From Cellvibrionaceae bacterium (GTDB lineage Bacteria > Pseudomonadota > Gammaproteobacteria > Pseudomonadales > Cellvibrionaceae), in contig JAUVQU010000171.1 of assembly GCA_030597965.1 (NCBI GenBank), positions 1-5,235 of the forward strand: 5,235 bases of DNA, in the 5' to 3' direction. Shown here piece by piece: positions 1-5,213 of the stretch (position 1 is the first letter of the stretch; every line of letters starts with the position of its first letter). The notes under the pieces are model-generated. The model saw only the letters and a program-made list of their open reading frames with translations. It was not told the origin of the DNA and made no database searches. A program made the position numbers and the translations under genes.

Positions 1-730
1 CCTCTTCTGTATTTGAAATTCGAACCGACAACTCATTCTGCAACCGTGACAACTGGAATTTAGCCTGACCTAACTGATCGGTCGCCGTTTGCTTTTGCGC
101 ACTAAATTGCGAGTTAACCGCTTTCAATGCCACTTTGTTAGAGGCAACATCATTAGCTAAAGCTGTAATGGAAACATTACCCAAACTAACCTGCAAACCA
201 GCCACCGTATCATTTAATCTTTTTAACTGATTTTGCGTACCACCAAGATTTTTTTTCAGGCCCGCCAGCGACCGATCCAAACCAGCCAGTGTTTTCTTTA
301 AACCTGAAACACTAGCGTCATTTTTACCTATAGCGTCAAGATTCACTTTGCGTGTATCCCAAAGCTTACGAATCTCCGAGTCGGCTTCTTTTAGTTTCAC
401 ATGAAGCGCCGCTACCGATTGAGTCGCCTCATCGCCCGTAAGCTCTAATCGCCCCTCCAAATTCTGAATACGATTTTCCGCCGCCATTAAAGCTGCTTGT
501 GACTGAGCTAACTGAGTATAGATAAAACCACAGAAACCAATAATTAGAATAATCACAATCATAATAATTGGGTGCTTAGATGATTTTGCCGCCGGTGCCT
601 TTAATGGCGGCAGTGATCCCGATGCTCTTTTCAAGTGTGAAACATCATCACGGGGAACTTTTGGCGCTGACGCCCGCGTGTCATTCTCAGATGCGTCTAC
701 ATTAAATAATGTGGGTTCCTTGCGTTCCAC
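1..730 (-). CDS. Single-pass membrane protein with long coiled-coil region, 3' end missing
   Basis: The gene is open from a GTG at 730 to the window edge, giving 243 codons without a stop; its C-terminus lies outside. The GTG is chosen because an in-frame TAA lies ten codons upstream, no ATG lies between them, and a GGAGAAGGA ribosome site sits at 734-742. Residues 1-53 are polar and contain two prolines followed by basic residues. Residues 54-71 (starting HPIIMIVIILII) form one hydrophobic helix. From about residue 78 onward the chain is rich in Ala, Leu, Gln, Lys and Asn with spaced leucines, as in KKTLAGLDRSLAGLKKNL, which suggests a long coiled coil. By the positive-inside rule the coil should lie in the periplasm, which is inference. 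The layout recalls HemX-like proteins, but I see no diagnostic motif and assign no family or function. It has its own promoter region and is separated from the upstream gene by a terminator. Confidence 0.8.
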   Translation of the reverse strand, partial: MERKEPTLFNVDASENDTRASAPKVPRDDVSHLKRASGSLPPLKAPAAKSSKHPIIMIVIILIIGFCGFIYTQLAQSQAALMAAENRIQNLEGRLELTGDEATQSVAALHVKLKEADSEIRKLWDTRKVNLDAIGKNDASVSGLKKTLAGLDRSLAGLKKNLGGTQNQLKRLNDTVAGLQVSLGNVSITALANDVASNKVALKAVNSQFSAQKQTATDQLGQAKFQLSRLQNELSVRISNTEE

Positions 731-767
731 GAGTCCTTCTCCATCTATTAATAGTGCTTAATGTGGC

Positions 768-776
768 TTTATACCA
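768..776 (-). promoter_or_regulatory. Candidate extended -10 promoter for the coiled-coil membrane protein gene
   Basis: On the minus strand TGGTATAAA fits an extended -10 box (TGn followed by TATAAA, five of six to consensus). It lies 37 bases upstream of the GTG start. The -35 region is poor: TGTCCA at a 17-base spacing matches only three of six positions, as can happen when an extended -10 is present. Its place after the upstream gene's terminator supports an independent promoter, but this is prediction only. Confidence 0.4.
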
Positions 777-841
777 AACCATCCAGCCATTGGACAGCAG
801 CAAACAGGGAATAACACCACAATCCCTCATATTTCACCCAT

Positions 842-877
842 AAAAAAACCGGCATCCGTCAAACAGATACCGGTTTT
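842..877 (-). terminator. Rho-independent terminator after the PuuD-like gene
   Basis: Arms 845-856 and 866-877 pair over 12 positions around a 9-base loop. Read on the minus strand the only irregular pair is a U-G wobble, while on the plus strand the same position is a C-A mismatch, so the hairpin favours the minus strand. The minus-strand transcript ends in a run of seven U (848 to 842). It lies about 22 bases past the stop at 899 and insulates the next minus-strand gene. Confidence 0.88.
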
Positions 878-898
878 CTATGAACTTAAAGTTATTGC

Positions 899-1540
899 TT
901 ACAGGTAAGCAATAACCAAAGCCAATACAGCAGTCAAACCTAAGCTACAGTGAATCACACCTTTAACAGTGGTCATAGGACCCTGCTTACCAGCGATCGC
1001 ATTCACTTCCAAAGCCGCAACAATAGCCAAAGCAACGTACAAACCTGTCATGTCGGCCATAGGCAGATTGATGTTGCCAGAGCCGTAGGCGCCATTGTGC
1101 GCGCCAGCCAGCATGAATAGCGACATAGGACCAGAGAACAATACGTTGGTACGAGAAGCCAATAGCGCTTTAGCACCAGCCGCTGGCCCATCACCTTCTT
1201 TCATACCTAAAGCGATTTGCTGAGCAGGCCAGATAATCAACCAAACGTTAAGAAACATCAAAGTACCCATAGTGGCACCCACAATAATGGAAGTATTCAT
1301 CACGTTGCTGTGATGAACACCCACCAGCAGGATCACACCGGTCACGAATGTAAACATAGCGCCCCAACGGAACCACCAGAGTGCTTCAGGTGCCAAGTGT
1401 GCTTTTGCATCTTTTAAAGCTTCAGGAGAAGCTTTCTTAAAATAGCCACCCTGTACAAAGTTGAAATAATAAAGCATGCCAATCCAAGTAATACCGAACA
1501 GCAAGTGTGACCAACGGGCCAAAAAGTTAAATAATTCCAT
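899..1540 (-). CDS. Six-helix membrane protein, PuuD membrane-domain (Urate_ox_N, formerly DUF989) family
   Basis: This 213-residue integral inner-membrane protein has about six helices near residues 6-28, 57-75, 84-106, 133-147, 163-183 and 192-213. Family-like features are W10-x-H12 followed by G16-I-T-W-I-G21, a NVWLIIWPAQQ stretch at 98-108, ASRTN at 128-132, SGPM at 136-139 and H148. These resemble the N-terminal membrane domain of PuuD, a membrane-bound urate hydroxylase. PuuD also has a C-terminal cytochrome c; here there is no CxxCH and only one cysteine (C198), so this is a stand-alone membrane domain and urate oxidation should not be assumed. Conserved histidines (H12, H48, H76, H77, H148, H197) could bind haem or metal, which is inference. 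The ATG at 1540 is preferred because GGGAG at 1548-1552 is correctly spaced; an in-frame TTG at 1558 lies upstream of that ribosome site. No purine catabolism genes are nearby. The family call is from memory of motifs. Confidence 0.8.
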   Translation of the reverse strand: MELFNFLARWSHLLFGITWIGMLYYFNFVQGGYFKKASPEALKDAKAHLAPEALWWFRWGAMFTFVTGVILLVGVHHSNVMNTSIIVGATMGTLMFLNVWLIIWPAQQIALGMKEGDGPAAGAKALLASRTNVLFSGPMSLFMLAGAHNGAYGSGNINLPMADMTGLYVALAIVAALEVNAIAGKQGPMTTVKGVIHCSLGLTAVLALVIAYL

Positions 1541-1564
1541 CGTAAATCTCCCAGACAATGGCGA

Positions 1565-1649
1565 CTTTTATAATATTTTTATAGTCCTAACAATACCCTC
1601 AGGGGCACCTCAGAAACAGGCTCTTTTATAAGCGTAAGCCCCTAACAAT
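1565..1649. repeat. Duplicated two-part element upstream of the PuuD-like gene
   Basis: CTTTTATAA followed by CCTAACAAT occurs twice in the same orientation. The first pair is at 1565-1573 and 1586-1594 with a 12-base gap; the second is at 1623-1631 and 1641-1649 with a 9-base gap. All 18 specified bases are identical between copies while the gaps differ. The first copy coincides with the candidate promoter of the minus-strand gene. It could be a duplicated promoter region or a pair of regulator-binding sites. Confidence 0.6.
1567..1593 (-). promoter_or_regulatory. Candidate promoter for the PuuD-like gene
   Basis: On the minus strand TTGTTA (1588-1593) and TATAAA (1567-1572) each match five and four or more positions of the sigma-70 boxes but are only 15 bases apart, shorter than the usual 16-18. 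Transcription would begin near 1560 and give a leader of about 20 bases that includes the GGGAG ribosome site. Both boxes fall inside a duplicated element, so they may instead be part of a regulator site. Confidence 0.35.
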
Positions 1650-1686
1650 GCAAGGTTTAACGGTATTTAAGCTCAATTTTCGCTAT

Positions 1687-1710
1687 TAACCCTATGACTC
1701 ATAAGGGTTA
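1687..1710. repeat. Imperfect palindrome in the divergent intergenic region
   Basis: Arms TAACCCTATGA (1687-1697) and TCATAAGGGTTA (1699-1710) are complementary apart from one extra A at 1703, and are centred on C1698. With almost no loop it suits a dimeric DNA-binding protein better than an RNA hairpin. It lies about 100 bases before the plus-strand gene at 1809 and about 145 bases before the divergent gene. I found no convincing sigma-70 promoter for the plus-strand gene here. Confidence 0.5.
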
Positions 1711-1808
1711 TTTGGCTGGTATCAGACAAAGTATCAATACTCCTTGTCAGAATAGGGGATTAGCTGGCAAGCTAAAGAGAATTCAACAACCTCAGAGAAT
1801 CCGAAACT

Positions 1809-2186
1809 ATGAGCACAAACGATCACCACTCTAGCGATGGCCTGCAAGATTTTCTGGATGCCTTGTACAAGGATCACACACTCAAAGAACCGGTATCTAA
1901 AGATGAGTCGCTGCAGGATTTCCTCGATGCACTCTACGACAATGACGCCAACACGGCCAAAGAAAAACAGACACACGCCGTAGAGCTAATTGCCAAAACC
2001 ATACAGCACAAAAATTCACCCATTGCCGACGAGATGGCCGAGCATCCGGAAGTCGTGGAGAAAGTAAAATCCGCCAATAAAGTAGAGGATGTCTTTCAGA
2101 TGCTCTTTGAAGAGGACAACCTAAATAAAGACGACCCGCTCAGTGATTATTTAGATGCGCTTCACGATCACAAACCTAAAAAATAA
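1809..2186 (+). CDS. Small acidic protein with three copies of an LxDFLDAL motif, family unknown
   Basis: The product is 125 residues, soluble, with no signal peptide or membrane segment. It has 18 Asp and 11 Glu against 14 Lys, and no Arg, Cys or Trp. A nine-residue motif occurs three times: LQDFLDALY at 12-20, LQDFLDALY at 35-43 and LSDYLDALH at 111-119. The first two lie in a polar N-terminal stretch and the third near the C-terminus, flanking a region (about 47-105) that looks helical. Each motif would form an amphipathic helix with Leu, Phe/Tyr and Ala on one face, so they may be docking motifs for a partner; this is inference. The ATG at 1809 is the only plausible start: an in-frame TAA lies 11 codons upstream with no NTG between. 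The ribosome site is weak (AGAG about 11 bases upstream). It is monocistronic, divergent from the PuuD-like gene and convergent with groEL. Codon-like structure, the repeated motif and a strong terminator support a real gene. Confidence 0.75.
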   Translation: MSTNDHHSSDGLQDFLDALYKDHTLKEPVSKDESLQDFLDALYDNDANTAKEKQTHAVELIAKTIQHKNSPIADEMAEHPEVVEKVKSANKVEDVFQMLFEEDNLNKDDPLSDYLDALHDHKPKK

Positions 2187-2199
2187 ATAACTGCCCAGA

Positions 2200-2233
2200 A
2201 ATTAAAAAGCCCGCGAAAGCGGGCTTTTTAATT
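2200..2233 (+). terminator. Strong bidirectional terminator between the acidic-protein gene and the groE side
   Basis: A perfect 15-base-pair stem (2200-2214 with 2219-2233) closes on a GAAA loop. It has a GC core, an A-run on the left and a T-run (2225-2229) on the right, so it can stop transcription from both strands. It begins 13 bases after the stop of the plus-strand gene and would also stop any minus-strand read-through from the groE operon. Confidence 0.93.
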
Positions 2234-2394
2234 AGTCTATTCTTTAGCGTCTAATTGGCGACCCAGAAGCGAGAATTTTATTTTGACATCAAGGCAAGTA
2301 AAGAAGCCGACGCGGAATGCACAAAGAGTACATGAGCACCGGAAGTCTTTACTCAAGAAGAGATCGAGAGAAAAGACCGCCACTGAACATAGAT
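2234..2394. other. Intergenic stretch without a recognisable gene
   Basis: This lies between two terminators and left of the groEL tail remnant. Short open frames exist on both strands (minus 2237-2431; an open plus frame through about 2190-2433), but neither has a convincing start, ribosome site or family resemblance. A TTGACA at 2283-2288 has no -10 box at the right spacing. I cannot relate it to groEL or to any other part of the window. Confidence 0.5.
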
Positions 2395-2460
2395 TTACAT
2401 CATTCCTAGCATGCCGCCCATACCGCCCCATAACTTAGGGATAAGTGGCATACCCCCACC
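2395..2460 (-). pseudogene. Decayed duplicate of the groEL 3' end (GGM tail and stop)
   Basis: Bases 2392-2428 match 2522-2558, at and around the groEL stop, in 35 of 37 positions. A second block at 2447-2460 matches 2574-2587 in 13 of 14. Read on the minus strand the copy is in frame and ends at a TAA (2395-2397). It encodes GGGMP, then a diverged LIPKLW, then GGMGGMLGMM, against GGGMP-DMGGM-GGMGGMPGMM in the intact gene. It is one codon longer between the blocks, so the frame is kept. Upstream the same frame runs through the groEL terminator and meets a stop, so only the tail survives. It lies beyond the operon terminator and should be silent. It may be a relic of a second groEL or of a local partial duplication. 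Confidence 0.8.
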
Positions 2461-2473
2461 ATCACCAGAAACG

Positions 2474-2501
2474 AAAAAGGCCCGCCGAAGCGAGCCTTTT
2501 T
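2474..2501 (-). terminator. groES-groEL operon terminator with UUCG loop
   Basis: Read on the minus strand, a 12-base-pair stem (2490-2501 with 2474-2485) closes on a cUUCGg tetraloop, a very stable loop type, and ends in five U. One pair (2493 with 2482) is U-G on the minus strand but a C-A mismatch on the plus strand, which fixes the working direction. It starts 23 bases past the groEL stop. Confidence 0.92.
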
Positions 2502-2524
2502 AAAGCTAGGTAACTACCAAGGAT

Positions 2525-4165
2525 TTACATCATTCCTGGCATGCCGCCCATACCACCCATACCGCCCATGTCAGGCATACCGCCACCTTCAGATGGTGCA
2601 TCAGCAACCATGGCTTCGGTAGTAATCATCAAACCACCAACAGAGCCAGCGGCCTGTAGTGCTACACGAGTCACTTTGGCTGGGTCAAGAATGCCCATTT
2701 CCAACATGTCGCCGTATTCACCAGTACCTGCGTTGTAACCAAAGTTACCTTCGCCTTTCTTCACCTGGTCAGCTACAACCGAAGCTTCTTCACCACAGTT
2801 GCTGACGATTTGACGCAGTGGAGACTCCATAGCGCGAAGTGCGATAGCAATACCGGCGTTTTGATCATCGTTGTCACCTTTCAGGCCTGCAATAGCAGAA
2901 ACGGCACGGATCAGAGCAACGCCACCACCGGGCACAACGCCCTCTTCAACAGCTGCTCGAGTCGCGTGCAAGGCATCTTCTACGCGAGCTTTCTTCTCTT
3001 TCATTTCCATTTCGCTGGAAGCGCCAACCTTGATTACAGCAACACCGCCAGCCAACTTGGCAACACGCTCTTGCAGTTTCTCAGTGTCATAGTCTGACGT
3101 TGACTCTTCAATTTGTGCACGAATTTGAGCAACACGTGATTCAATATCAGCGTGCTCACCAGCACCATCTACAATCACAGTATTTTCTTTGCTCATTGTT
3201 ATGCGCTTAGCGGTGCCCAGGTGTTCCAAAGTAGCAGACTCAAGATCCAGCCCCACTTCTTCAGAAATAACAGTAGCGCCCGTCAAGATAGCGATATCTT
3301 GAAGCATAGCCTTGCGACGGTCGCCAAAACCAGGCGCCTTACAGGCCGCTACTTTCACAATGCCGCGCATGTTGTTTACAACCAGAGTAGCCAGCGCTTC
3401 GCCTTCCAGATCTTCAGAAATAATCACCAGTGGCTTGCCAGCTTTTGCTACGGCTTCCAGAGTAGGCAACAATTCACGGATGTTAGAAATTTTCTTATCA
3501 ACCAACAGGATGAACGGTGTCTCTTGCTCAACCGTCATGTTCTCTTGATTAGTAATGAAGTAAGGAGACAGGTAACCGCGATCGAACTGCATACCTTCTA
3601 CAACGTCCAATTCGTTTTCAAAAGAATTACCTTCTTCAACGGTGATTACACCTTCTTTACCAACCTTGTCCATCGCGGCAGCAATGATGTCACCGATTTC
3701 TGTATCAGAGTTTGCAGAGATAGTACCCACCTGAGCAATCGCCTTGCTATCTGTACAAGGCTGAGCTGTAGATTGTAGGTGCTTAACGGCAGCAACTACG
3801 GCTTTATCAATACCGCGTTTCAGGTCCATTGGGTTCATGCCAGCAGCGACTGACTTAAGGCCTTCATTGACAATAGCCTGAGCCAAAACAGTTGCAGTGG
3901 TGGTGCCGTCACCCGCGTCATCGTTGGCCTTAGACGCAACTTCTTTTACCATCTGCGCGCCCATGTTCTCGAAGTTATCGGCCAGCTCAATTTCTTTCGC
4001 AACCGTCACACCATCTTTAGTCACCAGCGGTGCACCAAAAGACTTATCCAAAACCACGTTACGGCCCTTAGGGCCCAAAGTCGTTTTTACCGCGTCAGCC
4101 AGAATATTTACACCAACCAACATACCCTGACGGGCTTCATCACCAAATTTTACGATCTTAGCCAT
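2525..4165 (-). CDS. groEL: Chaperonin GroEL (Hsp60)
   Basis: This is the 60-kDa chaperonin subunit; fourteen subunits form the double ring that encloses unfolded proteins under the GroES lid and works by ATP binding and hydrolysis in the cytoplasm. It has 546 residues, against 548 in E. coli. It is full length and colinear with E. coli GroEL apart from one residue fewer at the N-terminus and small tail changes. The nucleotide site is intact: LGPKGRNV at 30-37, D51 (E. coli D52), DGTTT from D86, and the aspartate matching E. coli D398 in ARVEDALHATRAA. The apical domain has the usual YFITNQ and PGFGDRRK segments, and GVVPGGGVAL leads back to the equatorial domain. The C-terminal tail is a GGM repeat ending PGMM. 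AGGA lies 9 bases before the ATG. The gap after groES is 38 bases, so the two are cotranscribed. A decayed copy of its tail lies just downstream. Confidence 0.99.
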   Translation of the reverse strand: MAKIVKFGDEARQGMLVGVNILADAVKTTLGPKGRNVVLDKSFGAPLVTKDGVTVAKEIELADNFENMGAQMVKEVASKANDDAGDGTTTATVLAQAIVNEGLKSVAAGMNPMDLKRGIDKAVVAAVKHLQSTAQPCTDSKAIAQVGTISANSDTEIGDIIAAAMDKVGKEGVITVEEGNSFENELDVVEGMQFDRGYLSPYFITNQENMTVEQETPFILLVDKKISNIRELLPTLEAVAKAGKPLVIISEDLEGEALATLVVNNMRGIVKVAACKAPGFGDRRKAMLQDIAILTGATVISEEVGLDLESATLEHLGTAKRITMSKENTVIVDGAGEHADIESRVAQIRAQIEESTSDYDTEKLQERVAKLAGGVAVIKVGASSEMEMKEKKARVEDALHATRAAVEEGVVPGGGVALIRAVSAIAGLKGDNDDQNAGIAIALRAMESPLRQIVSNCGEEASVVADQVKKGEGNFGYNAGTGEYGDMLEMGILDPAKVTRVALQAAGSVGGLMITTEAMVADAPSEGGGMPDMGGMGGMGGMPGMM

Positions 4166-4203
4166 TTTATTAATTCCTTAGATATCTCTGTGACAGTGTC
4201 GGA

Positions 4204-4494
4204 TTAAGCTTCCAACACGCCGAAAATTTCACCTTCGCTGAGAATCAGCAACTCTTCACCGTCAATCTTTACGGTGTTTGCGCCGTACTGACCAAACAAC
4301 ACAGTGTCACCAACTTTGACATCTAGTGGACGAATTTCGCCAGACTGAAGAATACGGCCCGTGCCTACTGCAACCACTTCACCTTGATTTGGTTTTTCCT
4401 GAGCGGAGCCCGGTAGCACAATACCACCAGCGCTTTTTGTTTCTTCCTCTGTGCGGCGAACCACAACACGATCGTGTAAAGGGCGAATTGCCAT
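4204..4494 (-). CDS. groES: Co-chaperonin GroES (Hsp10)
   Basis: This is the 10-kDa lid of the chaperonin: seven subunits cap the GroEL ring and create the folding chamber. It has 96 residues, one fewer than E. coli GroES, beginning MAIRPLHDRVVVRR. The GroEL-binding mobile loop (about 16-32) is intact and carries I25-V26-L27 in GGIVLPGSA. The roof-loop region GTGRILQSGEIRPLDVKVGD and the C-terminal EIFGVLEA strand are also standard. The ATG at 4494 is chosen because it gives the canonical N-terminus and is preceded by GGAG at 4504-4507 with a 9-base gap. An in-frame TTG at 4509 would add five residues and overlaps the ribosome site. It is the first gene of the groE operon under the sigma-32 promoter. 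Confidence 0.99.
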   Translation of the reverse strand: MAIRPLHDRVVVRRTEEETKSAGGIVLPGSAQEKPNQGEVVAVGTGRILQSGEIRPLDVKVGDTVLFGQYGANTVKIDGEELLILSEGEIFGVLEA

Positions 4495-4560
4495 CGTTTT
4501 ATTCTCCAAAAAGTATGTTACTCAAAGGCTTAAAAACAGCCCAATTGTTATTAAATGCTT

Positions 4561-4580
4561 AACGCGATACTAGTCGCGTT
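4561..4580. repeat. Inverted repeat in the groES leader
   Basis: AACGCGA (4561-4567) and TCGCGTT (4574-4580) are perfectly complementary around a 6-base loop. In the groES transcript this would be a 7-base-pair hairpin about 66-86 bases before the start codon. No U-run follows, so it is not a terminator. It could stabilise the mRNA, act as a temperature-sensitive fold or be a protein site. Confidence 0.5.
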
Positions 4581-4598
4581 CAGCTTGAATCTTATCTC

Positions 4599-4637
4599 GC
4601 CCATTTTGACTATGGGCCAACCCTATAAATGACAGGG
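4599..4637. repeat. Two further inverted repeats at the 5' part of the groES leader
   Basis: GCCCAT (4599-4604) pairs with ATGGGC (4612-4617) around 7 bases. Next to it CCCT (4621-4624) pairs with AGGG (4634-4637) around 9 bases. Both would lie in the first part of the transcript from the sigma-32 promoter. The second is too short to be significant alone and is listed only because of its position beside the first. Confidence 0.35.
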
Positions 4638-4660
4638 CAAATAATTCTGTTCCACCAGAG

Positions 4661-4687
4661 AGATGGGGCTCGCAAGCCCAAATTCAA
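4661..4687 (-). promoter_or_regulatory. Sigma-32 (RpoH) heat-shock promoter of groES-groEL
   Basis: On the minus strand TTGAAT (4682-4687) is followed after exactly 13 bases by CCCCATCT (4661-4668). The known RpoH consensus is CTTGAAA and CCCCATnT, and the E. coli groE promoter has the same 13-base gap. Transcription would start near 4654, giving a leader of about 160 bases. GGGCT (4666-4670) and AGCCC (4675-4679) form an inverted repeat that overlaps the -10 box and spacer. No CIRCE element (the HrcA operator) was found. It lies within 50 bases of the end of fxsA, so groE is inducible independently of that gene. Confidence 0.85.
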
Positions 4688-4712
4688 CACCCAAAAGCAA
4701 AAAAAATGGTGC

Positions 4713-5213
4713 TTACTGGGTATCTTCTGGTTTTTTATCCTGTACTTCTAACTCAGGTCGATCCGCACGGGTGAACTCACCTTCGATAATCTCACCATCC
4801 ACATCCGTCATCGACCCATCGGCATTATAAGAACGAAAGTGGAAAGAGCTCTGAAACTGCCCTTGGGATAACATCTTTTTGATTAGCTTCCCCATTAACA
4901 GCTCACGAATACCGGGTAACAAACAAGCGAAGCCAATGGCATCGGTTACAAATCCAGGCGTCAACAGCAAGGCGCCACCTATGGCCAGAAACAGGCCTGT
5001 AATCATCTCTTCGGCTGGGATTTGTCCCTGCTCCATACGCTGATTCGCCCGGGTTAAGGTTGAGAATCCCTGCCTTTTAAGCAGAGCCAATCCGACCATA
5101 GCGGTGAGAAGCACCAAGCCGATGGTCAAGGGCGCACCGATACGGCCACCGACTTCAATCAGCAGCCACATTTCCAATACGGGAGTAATAACAAACAGCA
5201 GTAATAACGGCAT
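4713..5213 (-). CDS. fxsA: FxsA family inner-membrane protein
   Basis: FxsA is a small cytoplasmic-membrane protein; in E. coli its overproduction relieves the exclusion of phage T7 by the F plasmid, and its normal role is not well defined. The product has 166 residues (E. coli 158). Hydrophobic segments lie near 2-20, 27-45 and 70-100. Family signatures are PVLEMWLLIEVG (11-22), GLALLKRQG (41-49), the GGALLLTPGFVTD block (79-91), LLPGIR (98-103) and a C-terminal EIIEGEF (141-147) ahead of a polar tail. The ATG at 5213 starts the family-typical N-terminus and has AGAGG about 5 bases upstream. A TATAAG at 5230-5235 may be a -10 box but the rest of the promoter is outside the window. No clear hairpin terminator follows the stop, only eight U (4699-4706), so some read-through into groES is possible. 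fxsA next to groES is a recurrent gammaproteobacterial arrangement. Confidence 0.95.
   Translation of the reverse strand: MPLLLLFVITPVLEMWLLIEVGGRIGAPLTIGLVLLTAMVGLALLKRQGFSTLTRANQRMEQGQIPAEEMITGLFLAIGGALLLTPGFVTDAIGFACLLPGIRELLMGKLIKKMLSQGQFQSSFHFRSYNADGSMTDVDGEIIEGEFTRADRPELEVQDKKPEDTQ

Noticed and set aside
1734..1976. Minus-strand open frame overlapping the acidic-protein gene
   Set aside because: It is antisense to the start of the plus-strand gene, has no family features, and the plus-strand frame has the repeated motif and a terminator in its favour.
2283..2288. Perfect TTGACA -35 box on the plus strand
   Set aside because: No -10-like box occurs at 15-19 bases and no gene follows on that strand.
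2237..2431. Minus-strand open frame of 64 codons downstream of groEL
   Set aside because: It starts inside the groEL tail remnant in a different frame, has no good ribosome site, lies behind the operon terminator, and its protein has no recognisable features.
2190..2433. Plus-strand open frame with a Lys/Arg-rich translation
   Set aside because: There is no ATG or convincing start and it begins inside the terminator hairpin; the basic composition is probably the complement of an AT-rich, Ser/Leu-rich opposite frame.
2434..2442. TAGGGATAA, the start of the I-SceI homing endonuclease site
   Set aside because: Only the first nine of eighteen bases match, and no intron, intein or endonuclease gene is present; chance.
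3152..3778. Long plus-strand open frame opposite groEL
   Set aside because: It lies wholly antisense to a highly conserved gene and reads as an antisense shadow, as do the shorter plus-strand frames over groEL, groES and the PuuD-like gene.
4495..4509. TTG start for groES five codons upstream of the ATG
   Set aside because: It overlaps the ribosome site and would add residues absent from the family. The same reasoning rejects the TTG at 1558 for the PuuD-like gene.
4584..4607. Plus-strand CTTGAA followed by CCCATTTT resembling a second sigma-32 promoter
   Set aside because: The gap of about 10 bases is too short and the orientation points toward the 3' end of fxsA with no gene to serve.
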